A stretch of 64,000 nucleotides of DNA, taken from NCBI RefSeq assembly GCF_019112545.1, contig NW_025064895.1, positions 550,049-614,048 of the forward strand. Reading direction: 5' to 3'. A program made the position numbers and the translations under genes. Shown in pieces: positions 47,001-58,264 of this stretch. Positions within the stretch are counted from its first letter, which is position 1; each line of letters starts with the position of its first letter. The notes below the pieces were generated by a model, which searched no databases, had not been told where the DNA came from, and saw nothing but the letters and a program-made list of their open reading frames with translations. The DNA is from Guyanagaster necrorhizus (Eukaryota > Basidiomycota > Agaricomycetes > Agaricales > Physalacriaceae).

Positions 47001-47898
47001 GCCCCAGATAGTAATCTCCAACTGCAGGCCCCAATTTGTCTCGAAGTTTCTCAACGACTTATATAAGCTGCTCAACATCAAGCAAAACGTGTCCACAGCT
47101 TATCATCCACAAACCGATGGACAAACCGAACATGCGAATCAGGAGATTGAAAAATACCTCTGACTGTTTATCTACTATCGGCAGGATGACTGGGTAGAAT
47201 GGCTGGCATTAGCAGCCTTCCAACATAATAACCGAGTCCACTCAACCACAGGGCAAATGCCATTCTTTGTCAATCATGGGCAACACCCTCATGTTACTCA
47301 AACTGCGCACCACAAAACAACAACATCCGCTTCACTGGACTTCGCTACAACGATGGCAAACATTCACATTGAAACCAAATGCACCCTTGAAAAGGCCGCA
47401 TCAACAATGAAAAAACACTACGACAAGCACTGTCGACCAGCACACACATATAATGTCAATGATAAAGTATGGCTGGATACAACAAACCTTCATTTACCTC
47501 ATCCAAAGCAAAAACTCACAGACAAATGAACTGGTCCCTTCCCAATTATCGTGAAAGTCAGAGAAAGCACCTACAAACTCTGCCTTCCTGTTGGATGGAA
47601 GGTCCACAATGTATTCAACAAAACACTCCTACATCCATATATCGCTTCGGCCTTCCCAAATCAGGAATGCCCACCACTACCACCACCAGACTTAATCGAC
47701 GATGAGGAACATTACGAAATTGCCCAAGTCCTCAATCACAAACTCTGAAAAGTGAAAGCTCACGGTGGTGGCATGATGACAACTGTGGATTACCTTGTCA
47801 GCTGGAAGGGTTATGGCCCAGAATCCAACCAATGGATTAACAAAAAACAAATGTCAGCAGATGAAGCCATATACAAATACAAATTATCTCTTAATTAA
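44008..47898 (+). pseudogene. F: pol (protease, RT, RNase H, integrase, chromodomain)
   Basis: One frame of 1297 codons including the stop, -1 to gag, with no indel. Protease: LIDSGCTGSSIN with DSG at 44509-44517. RT: about 45190-45830, box YLDD at 45568-45579 intact. RNase H: about 46000-46370 (VEADSSEGAIGAVLSQ, WTDHQNLRYF). Integrase: zinc motif HTMAGH with CETCQ (46630-46760), first Asp in SVDMITGL at 46840, second Asp changed to Asn at 47020 (ISNCRPQF), third acidic site kept in TEHANQ; then the GPF-type C-terminal module near 47530. Chromodomain: about 47716-47890, VDYLVSWKGY and ESNQWINKK. About 23 in-frame stops, some 18 of them TGA. It would have made the enzymes for copying and inserting the element. 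Confidence 0.93.
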
Positions 47899-47918
47899 GC
47901 CATTGGGACAATGGTCTT

Positions 47919-47928
47919 AAGGAGGGGG
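47919..47928 (+). promoter_or_regulatory. Polypurine tract of F
   Basis: AAGGAGGGGG, three bases before the 3' LTR; primes plus-strand DNA synthesis in LTR elements. The same tract precedes O's 3' LTR near 51140-51149. Confidence 0.75.
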
Positions 47929-47931
47929 TAA

Positions 47932-48371
47932 TGTTATAATTTTTCCCCGCTTATTATCTTTTACTCCTATTTATGCTTAGTCAGAAGGCACAAGATCATG
48001 GGAGGGCTTAGTCAGCACAACTAGCCTGTCCATCAATCATCTTGATAATCAAGCCCAATGACAATACAAGCACTCCTTTTATGTATGGTAACGATGCTCG
48101 AGAGCAACAAGTACCATGGACACAGACCGACACAATTAGTAGTGATATTATTAGACCCCTCTGTATAGTATTTAAGACCGACAGCTCTCACTGGTATACC
48201 CCAGCTTCAAGCTAAAGTTTATATCTATACCATTCTACTCTCAAGCCATTCTGTGGCCTTGTGACACAACAAGATGAAGACACATATAAAGTGGATTCAG
48301 GTGATCCCTTGAAGTGCAAAGGGATGTCTGTCTATCATGTGTCTCAGATCACATGATGCTTAGGCTTAACA
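47932..48371 (+). repeat. F 3' LTR
   Basis: 440 bases, TGTTATAATTTTTCCCC to TAGGCTTAACA. TATTTAAG is followed by AGCTTCAAGCTAA at 48203-48215. Followed directly by target copy TAGGA. Confidence 0.95.
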
Positions 48372-48376
48372 TAGGA

Positions 48377-51152
48377 GCTCAATAAGTTTTTAGACAAGAA
48401 CTTGTCTAGTGAACATATCAGACCCTCGAAATCTCCTATGGCATCACTATTCTTTTTTGTTAAAAAGAAGGATGGCAAGCTTTGACCAGTCCAAGACTAT
48501 CAAAAGCTTAACGAGATAACTATCAAAAATTGATATCTTCTCCTGCTAATCTCAGAGTTAATGGACAAACTCTGAGGTGCCAAATATTACACCAAACTCA
48601 ACATCCAGTGGAGATATAATAACATTCATATCAAAGAAGAGGATGAATGGAAGGCAGCATTCAGGACAAATTGGAGGCTATTTGAGCTGATGGTTATGTT
48701 CTTCAGACTCACTAATTCCCTGGCAACATTCCAGTGGATGATGAATGACATATTCAAGGATCTCATTGCCACTGGAAAGGTCACCATTTACCTTGATGAT
48801 ATTCTAATCATGTTAAGAACCAAGGAGGAGCATAGAAAGCTGGTATGACAAGTACTAGCTCTCATGAGGAAACATAAATTGTTCCTCAAAGCTGAGAAAT
48901 GTGAGTTTGAAGTACTTGAAACCAAGTACCTCAGGATTATCATAAGTGAAGGGAGTATTTAGATGGACTCCATCAAGGTAGCTAGAGTAACCGAGTGGCC
49001 AGAGCTAACCAAAAAGAAGGAGTTACAATCATTCCTTGAGTTTACCAACTTCTATCAGTGGTTCATATGAGACTACAGCAAGATTGTCCAACCTATGACA
49101 CAACTAACTGGCAATGCTCCCTGGACATGGGGCCTCTCTCAACAAATTGCTTTCGACAACCTAAAAAGATAGCTAGCTGAAGATGTCATACTTGCTATTC
49201 CCACATAGGAAGGAAGATTTAGAGTTGAGGCTGACTCAAATGAGGGAGCAATCAGGGTCATACTATCTCAGAAACAAGACAAGAAGTGGTGCCCTGTTGC
49301 ATTCTTGTCTAAAGCACTCATAATCACTGAACAAAATTATGAGATCTATGACAAGGAACTCTTTGCCATCATGCTTGCCTTGGAAGAGTGGCAGCATTAT
49401 CTCATTGGAGCAATAGAAGTTTTTGAGATCTGGATCAATCATCAAAACTTATGATACTTCTGACAACTGCAGAAGCTGAACCACCAGCAAGCCAGATGAG
49501 TCACTGAACTCAGCCAGTACCAATACACACTCCATCACAAAGCCAGCACAGCAAATAAAAAAGCTGATCTTTTAAGCCAACAGGCAGATCATGATCAGGA
49601 GGGGACCGACAATGAGGAAGTAACATTGTTATGACTCAAACATTTCAGGGCCATGATAATACCAACAGAAAAGGAGATTCATGAGTGTATTAAAAGTGCA
49701 ACCCATGACAGCTATAAATGAGACCAATGAGTGGCTCTCTTGCTCAATTATGAGCAAGGAATGATAAAGGAGGAAGGATTAATCTAACATGATGGTTGGA
49801 TATACATCTCTTGGAATCAAAAACTATGCAGTAAAATCATTGCCACCTGCCATGACCATGTCACTGCTGGCCATCCTAGCATTGCTAAGATGAAAGAACT
49901 AGTACTGTGAGAGTACTGGTGGCCCAAAATAGGAAATGACATCATCACATATGTCAAGGCATGTGAGACCTGCCAAAGAGGCAAGTCATCAACACAGACC
50001 TAAGCAGCCCCACTCCATCCAAATGTGATCTCATCATCTCTATGGACCCACATTTCTGTTGACATGATTACTGGGTTACCAGACTGTAATGGCTATGATG
50101 CCATTATCATCATAGTCAATCGATTCTCAAAATCGATCATTCTGATCACCTGCTCCACTGAACTTACTTTGGAAGAATAGACAAAGATACTGTGAGATAA
50201 AGTCTATATGAAATATGACATGCCTCAAGTAGTCATATCAGACAGAAGCCCTCAATTTGTCTCCAAATTCCTGGATGACCTTTATTGACTCCTAAGCATC
50301 AAGTGCAATGCTTCAACAGCCTATTATCTCCAGACAGACAGATAAACAGAACAGGCCAATCAAGAAGTTGAAAAGTACCTTCCCTTATTCATTAACTATT
50401 GATAAGATGATTAGGCAGAATGGCTAGCTCTCACTGCCTTCCAACATAATAACTGAATACACTCTGCAACAGAGAAAACCCCATTCTTCATAAACTATAG
50501 GCAACATCTCAACATTGCACAAACAGAATGACATCAGACTATCACTCCCACTTCCATGGACTTTGCCACTACAATGGCAAAGATCCACACAGAAATAAAA
50601 GCTGCCCTCGAAAAAGCTGCCACAACAATGAAAATCCAATACAACAAACCCCAGCAACCATTCTACAAGTACTTTCCAAATGATAAAGTCTGGTTGGATA
50701 CCACCAATCTTCACCTCCCACATCCTAAATGTAAACTGGCTGACAAATGAACCAGCTCCTTTGTGGTGACAGCAAAAATTGAAGCCAGCACCTACAAACT
50801 GAACTTACCCAAAACCTGGAAGATCTATAATGTCTTTAATAAGATATTATTAACTCTGTTTATCACTCCTGCATTTCCAAACTAAGAGTGACCACTACCA
50901 CCACCATCTGATCTTGTTGACAACAAAGAACATTACGAAGTTGATTAAGTCCTAAATCATAAACTACAAAAAATCAAGGCAAAAGACAGTGGCATGACAA
51001 CCACAGTGGATTACCTTGTCAGCTGGAAAGGTTACAGTCCAGAATCTAACCAGTGGGTAAATAAAAAACATATGAATGCCAATGATGCTATACATGACTA
51101 TGAATTATCCTTAAATTAAGCCATCAGAATGATGGTCTTAAGGAGGGGGTAA
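48377..51152 (+). pseudogene. O: pol part 2 (RT, RNase H, integrase, chromodomain)
   Basis: Resumes at [21 protein letters not shown] keeps YLDD at 48789-48800. RNase H near 49210-49570 (VEADSNEGAIRVILSQ, WINHQNL, with Asp of WTDHQNL changed to Asn). Integrase: zinc pair CHDHVTAGH and CETCQRGK near 49850-49980, first Asp in SVDMITGL, second Asp in ISDRSPQF intact, third acidic site in TEQANQ intact, C-terminal module near 50680-50800. Chromodomain near 50930-51110 (VDYLVSWKGY, ESNQWVNKK). All core catalytic residues I can see are kept, but stops (TGA, TAG, TAA) interrupt the frame. Confidence 0.88.
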
Positions 51153-51622
51153 TGTTATAATTTTCTACCTTTTTTTCTTTCTCTTCAACCCCTATTTATG
51201 CTTAGTCAGGGCACCAGAATAGGTGCTTAGAATCATGAGACAAAAGGCTGAGTCATCACAACTGGCCAAGTCTGTTATTGTCTCTCAATGCAACAGCATT
51301 GCCCAATGATGCAATCAGCCTTTTATGTATGGTAATGATGCTCCAGAACAATGAGCACAAAAGACAGAGAGATATATAATAAGCACATAGTATTATTAGC
51401 AAGATCTTATACAGTATTTAAAGAGCTCACTCTCACTGATAAATCCTCAGCTTCAAGCTAAAGTTTATACATCCTCATTCTACTCTTGCACTAATCACAC
51501 AATGCCTTGAAGCACAAGGAATCAAGAAACAACACATTAAGTGAACTCTAATGGAAGGCTCAAATGCAAAGCCATGTTAGTTTATCACATGTTAGTTGAT
51601 CATGTGTGGCTTGAGCCTAACA
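51153..51622 (+). repeat. O 3' LTR
   Basis: 470 bases, TGTTATAATTTTC to TTGAGCCTAACA, the same length as O's 5' LTR and different only by scattered transitions. Followed by target copy CAGCC. Confidence 0.93.
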
Positions 51623-51627
51623 CAGCC

Positions 51628-53447
51628 ACTGTCTATCAGGGCTGTCACTATATGCATGGTTCAGTTTGTGAGAGTTTTGATTTGAGCTTTTGTAGTCAGG
51701 TCTCATCTCAGGGTCTTTGTTTATCAGATGTATCTCCTGGACCCCTAGAGTTTATTGAGCCACTCCAAGGCTCAGCACCACTCTGCTTTTTGCATTTCTT
51801 TGATTATCTCATCAATCACCTCTTTGGCTTGAGTCTTATGCACTCAGTTTTTGAGCACCACCTTTGCTGCTTCTTCTGTGGTAGCATTTTTGATGGCCCA
51901 TTAGATCCATTTAATGTTGAATGGCTTGAGCTATTTAGTGAGAGCCTTTTCTCCTGTTTGGCCTGCAGGCATTTAAGCTATCTCTATTAGTGATTCTTTA
52001 AATATGCATATAGTGATGGAGGATAATAGTATTTTTGAATGCATGCATAATTTAGTCATAGGCACAACTATAGAAGTACTATTAGTCTATTCAGCAGCTA
52101 TTAGTTGCACACCATAAAGTTCTTTGGCTGATCCAGTGGAATCACTCACTGGTCAGCTCTGTCTTTTACCTCCTTCAGTTTTATGTTCTTGCTGAGTTCT
52201 TCTTCTTCTTTTTGTAATTCAGCAATCTATACTCTAGTGTCTTTACATGTTTGTTTCTTCTTTGAGCAGTCCCTTGATATGTACTCTTTTTATCTGCAGT
52301 TGAAGCACTTCCCTTCCTTCTTTAGTTAGTTGATATCTATCAGCTTGCTAGCTCTGGTGTATATAGTGCCTGTCTCCATCTTCTAGATTCTATAAGAGAG
52401 GATATTAGAGAATGAAGTGGTTGTCTTGGCAGTGCTAGTCTGATTGCCAGTCTTCAGATTCTGCAGCTGATATAGTTTCCAGTTCTCCTGCAGGTTTAAT
52501 TGTTCTGCCTTCTATCATTGCCATTCCTTGTACATCTTGATGACCCACTCCTTTCATGTATCATATCCTTTTGGGATGCTCATTCTGATATCTAAAATCA
52601 TCTTGATATATGAGAGTAGTGCTCTCTATTTAAGTGCTTCAATCATATGGCTATTAGCAATAATGTTGTCTTATATTCTGGTGAGTTTTGTGAGCCATTC
52701 CAGCTTATCAAAGTATTTAGTGGCTGGCTTGTCACCTATCCTGTACTCTTTGATCCTAGATTTATGTACTTTCTGCATGGCAGGATCAATAAACTTATCA
52801 TTAAACATCTGCTTAAAGACCAGCCAGGATGGCAGTCAATAGTGCTACTTAGTGATAGAGTAGAAGTTTGGGGAAATAAAGATCCACCACATCTTGACTT
52901 TATCCTTGAGATAAGATGAGGTGAAGGTGACTTTATTCATATCAATCTCAAGATAGGTGATATAGACTTTGAAGTATTGCTTACAGTCTATTAGGAATTG
53001 ATCAATATCATCTGATACACTCTTGAAAGAGTGGAGCTTTCAAAGTCAGGTTTGCACTGGAGAATGGCAGTGTTTTCAAGTTTACTGAGTTGGTCCTTAG
53101 GGTGCCTTCTGTTATAAATAGAAATAGCATGTTCAATAGCAGCATATTGTAAAATATTCTATCTCTCTGTGTCATCCATATGCATATACTTCTGTCCTAG
53201 AGCTGTCATCAATCAGCTGGTGTCCTTTCATAAAAACACAGTTTCTTTCTAGTATAACTCCAAAAACTCTTTTTCTTGCATTTGTTGCATCTCTTCTTTC
53301 AGCACTTCTTCATCTGTTTCTTCCTATGCATATTCTATAAATTTCCTCTATTTAAGAGGAACATTCTGTTCCTCATCCTTGCTGTTCTCTTTGTTCTCAT
53401 TCCTGCTGTCCTTGACAAAGGATCTGTCATATGGGTCATAAATAAAT
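51628..53447 (-). pseudogene. M1 piece: gag and protease start
   Basis: Minus strand, right to left: from 53447 the end of ORF A/gag overlap (DPYDRSFVKDSRNENKENS), the acidic and Trp-rich gag parts, the capsid-like domain near 52950-52560 (KSTKYFDKLEWLTKL), a knuckle near 52300 with only part of its ligands (KCFNCR), the gag-pol border near 52155, the linker and the start of protease at 51628 (VTALIDS) that continues at 35318. Several frames, many stops. Confidence 0.78.
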
Positions 53448-53452
53448 AGTAC

Positions 53453-53600
53453 TGTTGCAGGATGACACAAGTATCTGATATCAACCTTATATAAGCATAG
53501 ACAGTTTTATCCTGAGTTGACAGTCAACTGCCTTTAAGCAATTGACTGTCATACTCAGCCTGGCCATTATTCACTGTGCACAAATAACCTGCCTGCAACA
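53453..53600 (+). repeat. Q 5' LTR
   Basis: 148 bases with a TTATATAAGC box near 53488 and an internal inverted pair around GACAGTCAACTGC...GCAATTGACTGTC. By eye it differs from the 3' LTR at about 14 sites, all transitions. Confidence 0.93.
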
Positions 53601-53717
53601 GATTATGAGCTCTGCATTTTAAGGTCTATTTTATTTTTTTCATCTTTGCATCTTGCTTGTGCCCTGCTATCTCTCCATCAGTCACTTCACTACTGAAATG
53701 ATATCACCATATACATT

Positions 53718-56700
53718 ATGCCATCCTTCAACACAATCAAAAAGGGCTTCAACAATCTAAATGCCTTCAATTATAGTGAGTGGAAAGAAAACATGTCAGT
53801 CCTACTCAAAACTTGCTGTGAGTATCTTATCACCATTAGCCATGATCCTGAACCAGAGTTTGCAGACCCCAAGAAGCCAACATACCAGGAGAAGAAGGAC
53901 TGGAAGGAGACTCAGATATCAGCTGCTGGCATGATTTACCTCTACCTTAATGAATTCCAGAAGGCTTATATCAAGGGCTGCCTTGACAATCCAGAGAGAA
54001 TGTGAGACACACTAAAGGCACACCATCAGCAAAGAAAACCAGCAACTCAATTCATAGCCTATAACAGCTTCTTCAATCTCAAGAAAGAGACAGAAGAGTC
54101 ACTGCTAGACCTTGCCAGTCAGAGCACTCAAATCATGAGTCATATCTGTGCTCTGCATCCTGCTCATTTTAGCCTCTAGCAGTTAGAAGAAGAGCTTCTC
54201 ATTATAGCTCTGATTTGTGCACTCTCTCAGCCTGAATTTAGAAACTTCATCACATCACTATTCCTTCTCTCTGATAAGCTCACTCTCAAAGGACTCCACA
54301 CTGCATTTTACAATGAAGAAAACAATCAGAAGCTGCATGCCAGTGATCCAGCAGTCTCTATTGCTCTTAAAGCCACACCTTTCTATTCAGCCATAAATCC
54401 AGCTACCAACACCATTGCAAAATATGGATGGTGCCTTCATGAGAATTATACAGAGGAAGAGTGTATAACCAAGAAGCTCTCATTTAAACAGAACCATGAA
54501 TGTGCTGTTAACTGTGCTGCTGAAAAGCATCATCACAAAGGGGCTGGAAAGAAGGATTTGGAAACTGCTAACTCTGCCAAGACAAAGGAGGAGACTGCAA
54601 GCCAAGCAAGTACTGATTTATCATCATCTGCTGTATCTCATTGGAATACTGATACAGGTGCTTCTCATCATATGATCTCTCACTGATAATAGTTCTGACT
54701 CTATGCTCTACATATTATTTCTATTTGTCTTGCAGATAATTCAGTCATCTATTCAGCAGGGATTGGGTCAGTAGTACTGGAGCCAGAGATTCAGAGGGAG
54801 AAAGACTCAGTGGTAGAACTTCTTGACACACTACATATACTAGCATTGAAAAATAATCTCTTATCACCCTATCATCTCACATGAGAAAAGAGATTCAAGA
54901 TCTCAATTGCTGGATCAAATGTTACTTTCAGCCAGAGTGAAAAGGTTCAATTTATTACAACTATAAATGAGAGCAATATTGGCTATATCAATACTACCAC
55001 ATATTTATTTTTAAAATTGGCCACTATCATTACAAACTCAAGCTCTACAAGTATCTGCCAGATGGACAACACACTTTGGCATAGACATTGCTGTCATCAA
55101 AACATGGACACTATATGGCACATGCACACAAAGCAGCTAGTAACTGGAATGAAGCAAGAGTCAGATCCTTCAACTGATCCTATCTGCACACCATGCCTCA
55201 CTGGCAAACAGCATCACTATAATGTTCCTTGTGGCCTCTCAGAGTGGAAGAAACATCTTATTGAGTGAGTATATAGTGATATCAAAGGTCCAATACCTAT
55301 TGCAACTCCAGAGAGCTATCACTACTAAATAACATTCATCTACAGTGCATCTGACACTTAGACCATTGCATCTTTGAAGTATAAAAGTGATGCTTTTAAT
55401 GTCTTCAAGCAATTCAAAGCATATACAGAGAATACCCATCCAGAACTCAAAATCATTGAGTTTCAGGAAGACAAAGATGGTGAATATATAAGAAAGGATT
55501 TTATTAATTTCTATACTGAGCATGGGATCAAAAGGTGATACACTGAACCTGATGAACCATACTAGAATAGCACAGCAGAATGAGCCAACTGCACAATTGC
55601 AGAGGCTATCACTGCTATGCTAAATGAGTCACATCTCCTACCATTATTTTGGAATCTTGCTCTCTGAGTATTCATCCATGTCCAAAATTGCATCTTCATA
55701 GATCCCCTTCTAAACACCATACCCTTCACAGAATGAGACCCAAATCATTGAAAACCAGATATATCCCACTTTTGTATATTTGAATGCTTTGCATATGTGC
55801 TAGTACAAAGAAAAAGATGTTGAGCATTAGAGTCACATACCTAAAAATATATCTTTGTTAGGTATCCAGAGAGAGTAAAAGGCTGGCTATTCTGAAACCT
55901 CTCTATGCAGTGATTCATTATCTCCAGCCATGCTGTATTCAATGAGCATGTATTTTCTGAAAACCACAAAAATATTATAAATCCCCTCAGTGACAACACA
56001 TCTCCCACAAACAGACATAACAACACAGATACAGCTATACCTGATGCAATGATGCCTCATCAAAGGAGAGAGGACATATCTACTGATAAGCCATCTCTGC
56101 TATCTGAGCAACTCTCATCATCACCACTCTCACCATCCAAGTCAGCTCTATCCACTCTACCAGATATGCAAACACCTCCAGGATCACCTCTTACTCCACT
56201 ATCAAGTCTTCTGACATCTCCTACACCTTCTTCATCACTCTCATATCCTCAGACATGCTTCAAGCCACAATACAACTCCAAAGGGCTTATAATTCTATCT
56301 TCAAACACTGGATGTGGTTTTCACCATAAACATTCTGGCACTAATGCAATGAACTCACCAGACTCAGATGAACCTGTCTCTGATCCCACTGATGAAACCA
56401 CTGCTGAGCCAGAGCTTACTGAGACAGATGTTGTCACAGAAATGACTTTTGTATTGCATGATAATGACTATATCACATATACAAAAGCTCTTGAGCTTGC
56501 ATTTCAGACAGCAGTAGAGATGGCAAACCAAGTATCTGCATTCAATGATGAGCCAAAGACACTTGCAGAAGCAATGACCTGGTCAGAAGAGAAAAGTGAA
56601 AAATAGTATGAGACAGCTCAGCAGAAATTGAATGCACTGCAGGAAAGTGACACCTTTGAGCTTATAAAGCTTCTGCTAGGACAAAAGGCTATAGGTGGAA

Positions 56701-58090
56701 AATGGGTCTTCAAAGTGAAGCATAACTCTGATAGATCCATTGAATGCTACAAGGCATACTATATTGCAAAAGAGTATTCACAGCAGCCAGGTTTTGACTA
56801 CACTGAAACCTTCTCTTCTACTTCAAAATGGGCAGCCATCTGAACAGTCCTCATTCTTGCTGCACTTGAGGACCTGGAGCTCTGAAGCATAGATATCTCA
56901 TCAGTGTTTCTGAATGGTGATCTGAAAAAGGAGGTATACCTTCAACAACCAGAGGGATTCAAGACAAAGGACAAGAGCTGGATGCTTCATCTTTTCAAGT
57001 CCATCTATGTACTGAAGCAGGCTGGGCATGAATAGCACAAAAAGCTTCACAGTGCTATGACTAAGATGGACTTTGACAGAGTATGCTGTAAACACAGTGT
57101 ATGGGTGTACAAGAGAGATGATGCTCAAATTATCATCCCTGTGTTTGTCAATGATGTAACAATTGCTGCAAAGTCCATAGAGTCTGCATGACATGTTGTT
57201 GATGACCTTAAGAAGCACTTCAAACTTCATAATCTAGGTCCAACTTCATTCCTCCTCAGTGTCAAGATACACAGAGACCATCTAAATCAAACACTCATAT
57301 TATCTCAACCACAGTACATTCAAAGAATCCTAGAACATACTAAAATGTCTGACTGTAATAGTGTCAGTACTTCTCTTGACCCACATACTAAGCTATCCAG
57401 CTTGATGTCTCCTGCTACTCCAGAGAAATAGGAAACCATATGGCATATCTCATATCTCCAGATTCTTGGCTCTATAGCATACTTGACTATTGCCACTCAT
57501 TCTGACATAGCTTTTGCAGTCAGCATCCTATTATGGTTTAGCAAAAACCCTGGATTGAGACATTGGAAGACCCTAAAATGCCTTCTCAGATACATAAAAG
57601 GGACAATCAATCTAAAATTAACATATTCATCTGATGCCACAAACCCAGAGCTGTTCAAAACATACACAGATGCAGATTATGATAAAAACCCAGATAATAA
57701 GTGTTCAACCTCAGGATATGTTGTCAAGATGGGTACAGATGCAGTCAGCTGGATGAGCCAGCTACAATCTATAGTAATCTTATCAACTATAGAGGCTGAA
57801 TATGTGGCTGCCATCTCTGCTGGACAAGAAATTCTGTGGCTGTAAAATCTGTTCATAGAATTTGGTTTCCATCATCTGTCACTATCTCCACTGCTGATTG
57901 ACAACCAGTCTGCTCTCTCTGTCACTTGCAATCCTGACCATTATGGTCATGTCAAACATCTCGACCTCTGCTTCTACTGGTTATAAGATGAGGTTGAATG
58001 AGAGCACATACATATTGAACATCTTCACAAAAGCCTTAGGAAAGAAGAAGATGACTCACATGATCAGGCTGTTGAATCTTAAACTCTGAG
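53718..58090 (+). pseudogene. Q: copia gag-pol polyprotein
   Basis: Single polyprotein relic from MPSFNTIKKGFNNLNAFNY at 53718. Gag to about 54560; the knuckle near 54430-54465 keeps only two Cys (WCLHENYTEEEC), with Tyr at the other positions. Protease: WNTDTGASHHM near 54640 (DTG intact). Integrase: LWHRHCCHQNMD, CTPCLTGKQHH, then the core (SDIKGPIP, NSTAEXAN) near 55070-55700. Ser/Pro-rich linker 56050-56500. RT: KWVFKVKHNSDRSIECYKA at about 56700, catalytic box FVNDV near 57145 where YVDDM-like is expected, so at least one Asp is Asn. RNase H near 57650-57840 (TDADYDKNPDNKCSTSGY, STIEAEYVAA). Stops are scattered; the frame is mostly continuous. Confidence 0.9.
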
Positions 58091-58111
58091 AAGTATTATG
58101 TCAAAAGAGAG

Positions 58112-58259
58112 TGTTATGGGACAACATAAGTATCTGATGTCAATCTTATATAAGCATAGACAGTTTTGTCCTGAGTTGATGGTCAACTGCCTTTAAGCAA
58201 TTGACTGTTATACTCAGCCTAGCCATTATTCACTGTGTACAAATAACCTGCCTGCAACA
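58112..58259 (+). repeat. Q 3' LTR
   Basis: 148 bases from TGTTATGGGACAAC to CCTGCCTGCAACA, preceded by the purine-rich AAAAGAGAG that probably primed plus-strand synthesis. Confidence 0.93.
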
Positions 58260-58264
58260 AGTAC

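Larger units (their letters stand above)
40254..48371 (+). mobile_element. Gypsy copy F inserted in O (TSD TAGGA): best-preserved copy
   Basis: A complete 8118-base plus-strand element with 440-base LTRs and perfect TAGGA copies at 40249-40253 and 48372-48376. It sits third deep (F in O in M1). It keeps many CpG sites that its hosts have lost. Order: LTR, primer site 40695, ORF A from 40750, gag to 44011, pol 44008-47898, purine tract 47919-47928, LTR. Pol shows no indel but about two dozen stops, so the copy is dead. Confidence 0.95.
35319..51622 (+). mobile_element. Gypsy copy O inserted in M1 (TSD CAGCC)
   Basis: A complete plus-strand element with two 470-base LTRs (35319-35788 and 51153-51622) and perfect CAGCC copies at 35314-35318 and 51623-51627. 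Removing it restores the M1 protease frame (ALIDSGC region). Copy F (40254-48371) was later inserted into O's pol. Without F and its target copy O is about 8.2 kb. Confidence 0.93.
53453..58259 (+). mobile_element. Copia element Q inserted in M1 (TSD AGTAC)
   Basis: A complete 4807-base Ty1/copia-type element with 148-base LTRs and perfect AGTAC copies at 53448-53452 and 58260-58264. The LTRs begin TGTTG or TGTTA and end CAACA. Domain order gag, protease, integrase, RT, RNase H is diagnostic of copia. M1's ORF A/gag sequence rejoins across it. Confidence 0.95.

Noticed and set aside
53601..53620. Identity of copia Q's tRNA primer site
   Set aside because: The bases after the 5' LTR (GATTATGAGCTCTGC) might be a decayed primer site but I could not assign a tRNA.
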